Shown one piece after another: positions 1-6,600 of a stretch of DNA of 8,081 bases. Origin of the DNA: an uncultured Verrucomicrobiales bacterium. GTDB lineage: Bacteria > Verrucomicrobiota > Verrucomicrobiia > Verrucomicrobiales > Akkermansiaceae. The position numbers and the translations under genes were made by a program. Position 1 is the first letter of the stretch; every line of letters begins with the position of its first letter. The notes below the pieces were generated by a model, which searched no databases, was not told the origin of the DNA, and was given only the letters and a program-made list of their open reading frames with translations. The DNA lies in the NCBI GenBank assembly GCA_937969125.1, contig CALBVA010000084.1, forward strand, positions 1 to 8,081, in the 5' to 3' direction.

Positions 1-158
1 TCGCTGTGGAGGGCGTTTTGCACACAGGATTTACTGAGCAAATCAAGGGTGATATCGACCTTCAGGAGGGAGGTTTTGCCCCGCCCGTTTCCGTGACCAG
101 AGTTGGAATGGTGAAGCCGATGAGTGGTGGAATCTTCAATCAGAATACGGCGGATACT
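1..158 (-). pseudogene. IS4-family transposase fragment (probable remnant, cut by window edge)
   Basis: Reading the minus strand from base 158 to the edge gives 52 residues without a stop. They begin SIRRILIEDSTTHRLHHSN, continue with GHGNGRGKT, and then give LLKVDITLDLLSK. This resembles the first catalytic block of IS4-family DDE transposases, where a hydrophobic strand precedes an (I/L)xDST motif that carries the first catalytic Asp (here Asp9), followed by a Gly/Asn-rich loop and a K-x-D/Q-x-x-x-D-L-L strand. No ATG, GTG or TTG start precedes it in frame. A TGA sits directly upstream at 161-159, and the residues before it in the same frame (LLQRWLVASATAANLTAPIKR) could be more of the same protein. 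That makes this look like a degraded or 5'-truncated copy. The rest of the element, including the other DDE residues, lies outside the window. The family call rests on remembered motifs, not a search. The GK-T string is not a proper P-loop. Confidence 0.5.
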
Positions 159-240
159 TCATCGTTTGATAGGTGCGGTGAGATTTGCAGCTGTTGCCGA
201 TGCAACCAGCCATCTCTGTAGAAGCTGTGGCGTATTACAG

Positions 241-3200
241 CTACTCCTTCGGAATCGGCCACTCTTTCTCCTTCGGTAGCGAGAGGAGATGCTTCACAGC
301 ACCTTCGAGCTGTCGGTCTTTTCCGGTTTCGCGATCTTCCGGGGAGTTGGCGATGCGGATGTCTGGCTGCAGTTCGGTGTTTTCGAGGTAGCGGCCTTCG
401 GTATCGATAGTTGAGACTTGTGGGATACCGAAGGTGAGCGAGGAATCGATCAACTTCTCCCACCAAACGGCGGTGCCGGTGCCGGCCACGGGCATGCCGA
501 CGAGCTTGCCGATGCCGAGGGTTTTGTAAGCGTAAGGGAAGATGTGAGCATCGGAGTAATTACCCTCACCCATGATGACTGCTGAGGGACGATCCCAGCG
601 GAAGAGGGGAGCATTGCCGATGTCCTGACCACGCGGGAGAAATTTCAGGAATCGCTGCCCGCTCAGGAAAGTCGTGAGATCTTCAGTGAGCCAGCCACCT
701 CCATTAAAGCGGGTATCGACAATGAGGGCCTGCTTGTCCGAATGCCGCCCGAAGACCTGGGAGAAGAACTCGCGGAAAGCTCCGTCATTCATGCCCTCGA
801 TATGCACCCAGCCGATTTTTCCTTCGGAGAGGCGTTCGGTCTCGGCACGCATGCGCTTGATCCAGCGTTGATAGGAAAGATCGAGTTCCTCCCAGAGTGA
901 GATCGGGCGAATGAGGAAGTCTTTGGTCTCCTCCGCATCCGGAGCACGGAGGGTGAGTCGGGTCCGCTGATCCACGATGTTGTTAAGGAGCTGTGCGTAA
1001 TTACTTCCGCGTTCGATGACGCGGCCATTGATCTTCTCGATCACGGTGCCAGTCGCGATGTCCTCGTCCAGAAGGTCCAGCGGGCTGCGGGGAATGACCT
1101 CCAGAATCCGGATTCCAGAGCCGGTGTGTTCGTAGTCGAGATAGACTCCGAGCGAGGCCGTAGTGTCCCGCGATGCCGAGCGGCTCCGATGAAATGCTCC
1201 GGTGTGGGAGGCATCCAGTTCGCCGAGCATCTCACTGAGAAGTTCTGCAAAGTCATCGTTATTCGTGATCGAGGGGAGGAACTTACGATACTCTTTCCCG
1301 TAAAATTCCCAATCAACTCCGTGCAGATCCTTGCGATGGAATTTCTCGCGAACCTGTCGCCAGACGTGGTTAAACATCTGTTCTCTCTCCGCCGCGAGAT
1401 CGAGGTTCATCGTGCCGCCATTTTGAAGTCTTTCAGAGCTTCCACTGTCGGGGTCGATTTTGAGGATCTGACCTCCGGCGAGGGCGAAGAGATTCTTTCC
1501 TTCCTGATCGAATGCCAAAGACCCGGAGCCACTGCCGAGATTCGCGAGCATTTGTGTGCTACCCTCATGGAGATTGTGCACCCAAAGCTGTAGCTGCCCA
1601 CGTTCGGAGAGCAGGTAATAGAGCGAGTCGCCCTTCGGGTTTAGGACATAGTCATTGAGACGGGACGAGTGGATGGTGAGGCGTTCAATGCGGTCCTCCA
1701 CGCCTTCGGGATCGAGCTTCAATCCTTCCTCTTTCTCCTCATCGTCTTTCTTCCCGAGGCCCAAAGTATCGAGAATGACATTCTTCGCCTTTTCCCCCTC
1801 TTTGGGATCATCGTCCTTTCTCTTTCCAAGTTCGGCCCGTTCAGCGGAATTGAAGAGGAATTCACGGTGTGATTTATCGGTGAGGAAGCCGGCATAGACA
1901 TCCAGATCTGCTCCCCAGCTGCCGTGAGCCTTTTGACCGTGGCGGCTGGAAACCCAAGTGAAACCTTCGCCCTTCCAGCCCCAGCGCGGAGCCATGTCGG
2001 AGTATCCGCTGCGGGTGAGATCGATCACTGCGCCCTTTCCGTCCGCCGGGACGAGAACGATATTCTCACTCCAGCGGTTTTTCTGCAGCAGGGTGAAGAG
2101 GAGGTTTTCGCCATCGGGGGACCATTCAAACCCGAGGTCACCATCGACATAGGAATAGGACTGCTTGCCATCGAGGAGGGTGGTCTCTTCCTTGCTCTCC
2201 GCATCGATCACACGGAGTTGGGTGCGGTCTTGCAGGAAGGCTACCTTCTTTCCGTCCGGAGACCACATCGGTTGGAAGGTCTCCTCACCGTTGCTGAGAA
2301 GGAGCTCCTCCGTTACTGCGGTGGCATGGTAGAAGCTCAAGTCATCCTTTTGCGTGATTTCGGAGGTATAGAGATTCCAGCTGCTGTCGCGTTCTGAAGC
2401 GTAGAGGAGCTTCCGTCCCTCCGGATGAAAGCTCACCGAGCGTTCCTGCTCTGGAGTATTCGTGATGCGGCGGGTGATGCCGTGCTGGACCGAGGTGACG
2501 AAGATTTCGCCACGCGCGATGAAGGCTACCTCACTCCCATCCGGTGAGACTGCCATCTCTTTGACATCGTGGGAGTAGGCGACGGAATTGCGGTTCGTCT
2601 TGTCATCCACGCGCAGGGTGATCACGAGCTTACGTGGCTGGGCCTCCACATCGTCTTGCACGTAAATCCCACCGTGGAATCCGTAGGCAATCCGCCCGGT
2701 GCGGGCGCGCGAGAGGAAGCGCACCGGGTGCTTTTCAAACTTCGTTACCTGCGTTGGCTCTTCCGTGCCGAGCACGCTACGCCTCCAGACATTAAAGCTG
2801 CCGCTTCGCTCGGAGAGATAGAGCATGTCATTATAGTTCAGCCAGACGGGGTTCCGGTCTTCGCCGGGGAAGGTAGTCACCTGTCGGTGTTTCCGCGTCT
2901 CGGTGTCATAAAACCAAATGTCCCGAGCTATCGAGGAGTGATGGTGCTTTCTCCACTGATTCTCGTAGCCTTTCCGGTCATGATAGAGGAAACGCTTTCC
3001 GGAGAAGGAGAAATTGACCGCTTCCGCTGGGGTCGAAAAGATGCGGGTCACGCGGCGGCTGGTCTTCGGGTTCGCTGGTAATTGATAAAGTTCGCCCATG
3101 GAGCCATTAGGGATCTCTAGCGAAGCCACAGTATCCTGTCGCGTGGACATAAAGAGGATGGCACTTCCATCACCGGTGAAGGTGGACGGAATGTCATGAG

Positions 3201-3510
3201 TGGAATGGAAGGTCAGGCGCTCCGGTGTGCCACCGGTCGCAGGGACGGTGAAGATATCGTGATTTCCGTAGCGATTCGAGGCGAAGGCGATTGTCCTGCT
3301 GTCGGGGGACCAGACCGGGTGGAAATCACGCGCGATGTGCTGGGTCAGCGGCACCGCCTGGCCTCCGATGGCAGGGACAGTGAAGAGGTCGCCACCATGG
3401 GTGAAGACGATGGTCTGTCCATCCGGCGAGATGACCGGAGAGCGGAGCCATTGATGATCCTGCGCGGAGAGGAGGGAGGCCGCAGCGAGCCAGAAGAGGG
3501 GAAATTTCAC
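241..3510 (-). CDS. Exported Tricorn-like protease (peptidase family S41, PDZ domain)
   Basis: This encodes 1089 residues, close to the 1071 of archaeal Tricorn, a peptidase that cleaves oligopeptides. A GTG start at 3510 is chosen because it gives a perfect signal peptide (Lys2, hydrophobic core, likely cut after Ala16, LLSA|QD). The open frame continues upstream, but longer forms would bury that signal and run into the neighbour; TTG at 3546 is the only near alternative. Domains: TolB/WD40-like propeller repeats with SPDG, SPDS and SGDG-type motifs (about 20-690); a highly charged Lys/Asp/Glu insert (563-602); a helical region resembling Tricorn C1 (about 705-768); PDZ (about 786-858); and the S41 catalytic domain (about 880-1075). 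Ser768-His769 (ASHTG), the NGGG motif ending at Gly939, nucleophile Ser986 (NYSDAH) and Glu1043 (LENTELQPDI) match Tricorn Ser745-His746, Gly918, Ser965 and Glu1023 with nearly identical spacing. No terminator hairpin with a T-run follows the stop. Confidence 0.93.
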   Translation of the reverse strand: MKFPLFWLAAASLLSAQDHQWLRSPVISPDGQTIVFTHGGDLFTVPAIGGQAVPLTQHIARDFHPVWSPDSRTIAFASNRYGNHDIFTVPATGGTPERLTFHSTHDIPSTFTGDGSAILFMSTRQDTVASLEIPNGSMGELYQLPANPKTSRRVTRIFSTPAEAVNFSFSGKRFLYHDRKGYENQWRKHHHSSIARDIWFYDTETRKHRQVTTFPGEDRNPVWLNYNDMLYLSERSGSFNVWRRSVLGTEEPTQVTKFEKHPVRFLSRARTGRIAYGFHGGIYVQDDVEAQPRKLVITLRVDDKTNRNSVAYSHDVKEMAVSPDGSEVAFIARGEIFVTSVQHGITRRITNTPEQERSVSFHPEGRKLLYASERDSSWNLYTSEITQKDDLSFYHATAVTEELLLSNGEETFQPMWSPDGKKVAFLQDRTQLRVIDAESKEETTLLDGKQSYSYVDGDLGFEWSPDGENLLFTLLQKNRWSENIVLVPADGKGAVIDLTRSGYSDMAPRWGWKGEGFTWVSSRHGQKAHGSWGADLDVYAGFLTDKSHREFLFNSAERAELGKRKDDDPKEGEKAKNVILDTLGLGKKDDEEKEEGLKLDPEGVEDRIERLTIHSSRLNDYVLNPKGDSLYYLLSERGQLQLWVHNLHEGSTQMLANLGSGSGSLAFDQEGKNLFALAGGQILKIDPDSGSSERLQNGGTMNLDLAAEREQMFNHVWRQVREKFHRKDLHGVDWEFYGKEYRKFLPSITNNDDFAELLSEMLGELDASHTGAFHRSRSASRDTTASLGVYLDYEHTGSGIRILEVIPRSPLDLLDEDIATGTVIEKINGRVIERGSNYAQLLNNIVDQRTRLTLRAPDAEETKDFLIRPISLWEELDLSYQRWIKRMRAETERLSEGKIGWVHIEGMNDGAFREFFSQVFGRHSDKQALIVDTRFNGGGWLTEDLTTFLSGQRFLKFLPRGQDIGNAPLFRWDRPSAVIMGEGNYSDAHIFPYAYKTLGIGKLVGMPVAGTGTAVWWEKLIDSSLTFGIPQVSTIDTEGRYLENTELQPDIRIANSPEDRETGKDRQLEGAVKHLLSLPKEKEWPIPKE

Positions 3511-3642
3511 GAGGGGGAGGGGATGATAAAGAAAGGCTGCCGTCAACTGATGAGGAAGTGAGGAGGGGTGACGATTTACAAAGACCTTACAAAAGGATGT
3601 CCTCGTGGGTCGTTGTTGAGATAGCCTGTCTTCTTTCACCTT
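3511..3642. promoter_or_regulatory. Divergent intergenic control region between the protease and alpha-2-macroglobulin genes
   Basis: These 132 bases separate the two start codons and must contain the promoters of both genes unless transcription starts inside a neighbour. I see no convincing pair of -35 and -10 boxes for either direction. On the minus strand a TTGACG lies only 12 bases before TATCAT, which is too close for a standard sigma-70 promoter. The bases just before both start codons are pyrimidine-rich (CCCCTCCCCCTC before the GTG; TTCTTTCACCTT before the ATG), with no Shine-Dalgarno sequence. The most structured element is the TTACAAA direct repeat near the middle, listed separately. 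Confidence 0.6.
3576..3593 (+). repeat. TTACAAA direct repeat with an 11-bp period (possible operator)
   Basis: TTACAAA occurs at 3576-3582 and again at 3587-3593, exactly 11 bases apart, about one helical turn. Written as TTTACA-N5-CTTACA, the layout resembles the tandem half-sites bound by OmpR/PhoB-family response regulators, which usually repeat every 10-11 bases. It ends 49 bases before the alpha-2-macroglobulin ATG and starts 65 bases past the protease GTG, so one bound regulator could act on both genes. The role is inferred from geometry only. Confidence 0.3.
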
Positions 3643-6600
3643 ATGAAATGTTATCTTCTTATTCTCGTCTCCGTTGTTTTGTTCTGGAGTTCTCTCTTCG
3701 CTCAGGAAAGCAGCAATGCTGCGGCCGAGGCCCTGCTCGCAGGCGATCACGAGGCAGCCTTAAAAGTCTTGGGTGGAGACCTGGCGGCGCTGGCCAATGA
3801 GGATCCTGCCACGACTGAAGATGAGCTGCGACTGATCAAGGCACGATTGCTCCTGACAACAGGAAAGGCTGCGGAAGCGGTAGCGACCTGCGATGGATTA
3901 CTGCGTGATTTTCCGGAAAGCCAGTGGCGGCATAAGGCGGTTTTCTTGAAGGCGAAGGCTCTCGCCTCCCAGCGAAAGTTCGCGGCGGCCCTCGAGATCT
4001 ATGAGAAGGAAGCGGGACGAATCTTTTTTGCCGGGCGGCAGGATGAGGTCGCGGGGAAGTTGATCGAGTTTGCGGAGCTGTTTGAGAAAGAGCCTGCCGA
4101 GGCCGAGGTCGATGCTCCGAAGGCAGATTACGGGAAGGCATTGGCCCTGTATCAGCAGGTTCTGGAGACCGAGGCTTCTGAGGCTATCCGTGAGCAAGTC
4201 CGGTATCGTATTGTCTTGTTGCAGGGTAAGCTGCAACAGTGGACCGAGGCGGCTGCGGCAGCGGTCGCATATCTGAATGATTATGATCCGGAATGGCGTG
4301 GACTCATGGGGTCGGTCGGACGAATGACGAACACCAAAAACGAAGGGGTGAAGATGGAGGGGAAGAACCGTTATCAGGTTCGTTACCGGCATGCGGAAGC
4401 GTTGCACCGTGCGAAGCTCCGGTCACAGGCCGTGTCTTATCTGAAAGAGCTGGATGGGATTTTAGAACGAGGGGGTGAGGCGCAGAAAGCCCTCCGTGCC
4501 GATGCTCACTGGCTGAAGCTCATGGCAATGACCGCCGTTGGTGGCAATGTCCATCCGAAGGTGATGAAGGAATGGCTCACGGAATCACGCGAGTTCTTGA
4601 AACGCTATCCCGATCACATTTGGGCGATGCAAGTCGCTTTCAAGATCGCCTTCACCTACAATAATAAAGGAATGTTTGGCGAGGCCGAGGCTGCTTATCG
4701 GGCGTTTTTGGACGGTCGTGACTACGTGAAAACTTCCGAGAAACCACTAACGACCGACGCCGAGGGTACGGCGGACTTCGAGGCGCGAAAGAGGAAGCAT
4801 GGCGAACGGATGGAATTCGCGTCCTATCGCTTGGGCTGGATGCTTCTCATGCAGAAAAAATTCGATGCGGCTGCGAAGCAGTGGACCGCGACGGCCCGCG
4901 ATTTTCCTAACGGGAAGCATTGGGCGGACGCTCAGAAAGGTATGGTCACCGTGGCCTTTGAGAAGACGGTGGAAAAGATCCGGATGATTGCCGATGCCAA
5001 GGATCAGGACAAAGCGAGATCGGCGGCACGGGCATCGATCGAGAAGTTCCTCACCGCCCATCCTCTGGACTCCCGCGTGCCGGGACTTTTGATGACGCTG
5101 GGGGAAATATCTTTCCAGAAAGGGCTGGCCATGAAGAAAGTAAAAGAAGGATCAGGGAAGGAGTCCTTCGAAAAAGCAATCGCTGATTGGCTGACCCTGA
5201 TTTCCAAATATCCCCAATCTGCCCATGCCGCGAGTGCCAAGCTGAGAATCGGCAAGGTCTATGAGGAGCAATTGAAGGACCTGGAGAAAGCGGTGAAAGC
5301 CTACTCCGATACGAAAGATCCTAAGGCCCGAATGCGCAGAGACGCGCTGCTCGGGAAGACCCTCACGGCGGCCTCAAAGCAGGTCGCGACCACCACCGGG
5401 AGGCCGATGGTAGAACTCAATCTGAGAAATATCCCGGAAGTTCAAGTGAAGCAGTATTGGCTGAATTTCGAATCCTTCTTTCAGAAAGCCCAGAACTTAA
5501 AGGATATCGAGGAGTTGGATATCGACCTGGTGGAGCCGGACAACACCTGGAAGGTGGAGATTCCCGGTTACGCAAAATATCTCCCAATCACTCATCAACT
5601 GGAGGTGTCTTTTCCGGAGAAGAAGTCCGGCGTCTGCGTCATTCGAGTCGAGGGTGGTGATTTGGAAAGTACGACAGTCGTCGTACGAAGTGACCTCGAT
5701 ATCGCGGTGCGCAGCAGTCGGAGCGAAGCCTTGGTCTTCGCTCACGACGCCAAATCGGGAAAGGTCATGCCGGAAGTGAAGGTGATTCTGGCGGACGGGG
5801 CTAAGATTCTCGCTACTGGCAAGACTGGGGCCGATGGAGTGTGGCGTTATCAGAATGAATCCTTAAACGAAGTGGCCGCCCTCCGGGTGCTGGCAGTGAG
5901 CGAGCGGGGCATCGCAACTCACGATCTCAGTCTCCAGAATTTAGTACGAGCGGAGGCAGATCAGGCCAAGGCTGTCTTTTACACTCCGCTCGCAGCTTAT
6001 CGCCCAGGTGAGGAGGTCGACCTCAAGGCGGTAATAAGGGAGATGAAGGACGGGGAGTTCCTGGTGCCACCGGCTGGGCAGCGAAATTACCTCATGAAGG
6101 TCCTCACTCAGGGCGGACGTCTTCTGCTGGAGCGGAAAGTAGATCTGAGCGAGTTCGGCACCAGCGAGATGGAATTCACGATCCCGGATCGTGTGCAGGG
6201 CGACCTTGTGAAGGTGACCCTGGAGCGTGGGGCAGGTGAGTTGCGGAGGTCATTTTCAAAAGTGATCCCGATCCATCGAAACGTTCTAAGGCAGGCTAAG
6301 ATTACTCTGGAGTTCGATCAAAAGGCGGTGAGGCAGGACGGGGAACTCATCGGCACTATCAGCGCGAAGTATCGCTGGGGCGCCCCGCTCGCGAATCGTA
6401 ATTTGACTTTGGTGATGCCGGGAAGATTACAAAGAACCTTACAGACCGATGACGAAGGGAAGGCGAGCTTTCAGTATTCAGTCGCAGATGCCGGAAGTCT
6501 GGCCCTTCTCTTTGAGGTCAGGATGCCGGAGGTCGATGCAGAGCCTGCGCGGGCGATCATTCGTCGTGAAGATCGCGAATACTCTGTGTATGCCTCAATG

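Noticed and set aside
1..158. P-loop NTPase reading of GHGNGRGKTS
   Set aside because: The residue required to be Gly in GxxxxGK(S/T) is His here. The flanking IEDST and LDLL motifs fit IS4 transposases better.
190..210. Hairpin GCTG(G)TTGC-ATCG-GCAACAGC downstream of the protease stop, as a terminator
   Set aside because: The stem is two 4-bp halves with a bulged base, and no T-run follows on either strand, so it does not meet the standard for an intrinsic terminator.
6..221. Plus-strand 71-codon frame at the left edge
   Set aside because: It is antisense to the transposase-like frame. Its Cys-rich tail and lack of family features look random.
1126..3081. Long plus-strand frames (155-170 codons) at 1126-1593, 1924-2397 and 2569-3081
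   Set aside because: All lie antisense within the protease gene, whose frame is fully explained by conserved domains. Such mirror frames are common in GC-rich coding DNA.
3508..3750. Extended 1169-residue form of the protease beginning at 3750
   Set aside because: The added 80 residues have no domain features, would bury the signal peptide and would overlap the start of the divergent gene.
3598..3800. Plus-strand frame starting ATG 3598, just after AAAAGG, as a small upstream gene
   Set aside because: It overlaps the signal peptide region of the macroglobulin gene out of frame. Its Cys/Arg-rich translation looks like a shadow, and the AAAAGG is too close to the ATG.
5669..5686. Perfect 7-bp inverted repeat GTACGAC-AGTC-GTCGTAC
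   Set aside because: It lies within the macroglobulin gene and encodes a TTVVV strand typical of the family. Nothing around it suggests a regulatory role.
6427..6443. Second copy of the TTACAAA-like repeat (TTACAAAGAACCTTACA)
   Set aside because: It is inside the MG3 coding region, has a 12-base period and encodes ordinary domain sequence. Chance similarity is the simplest reading.
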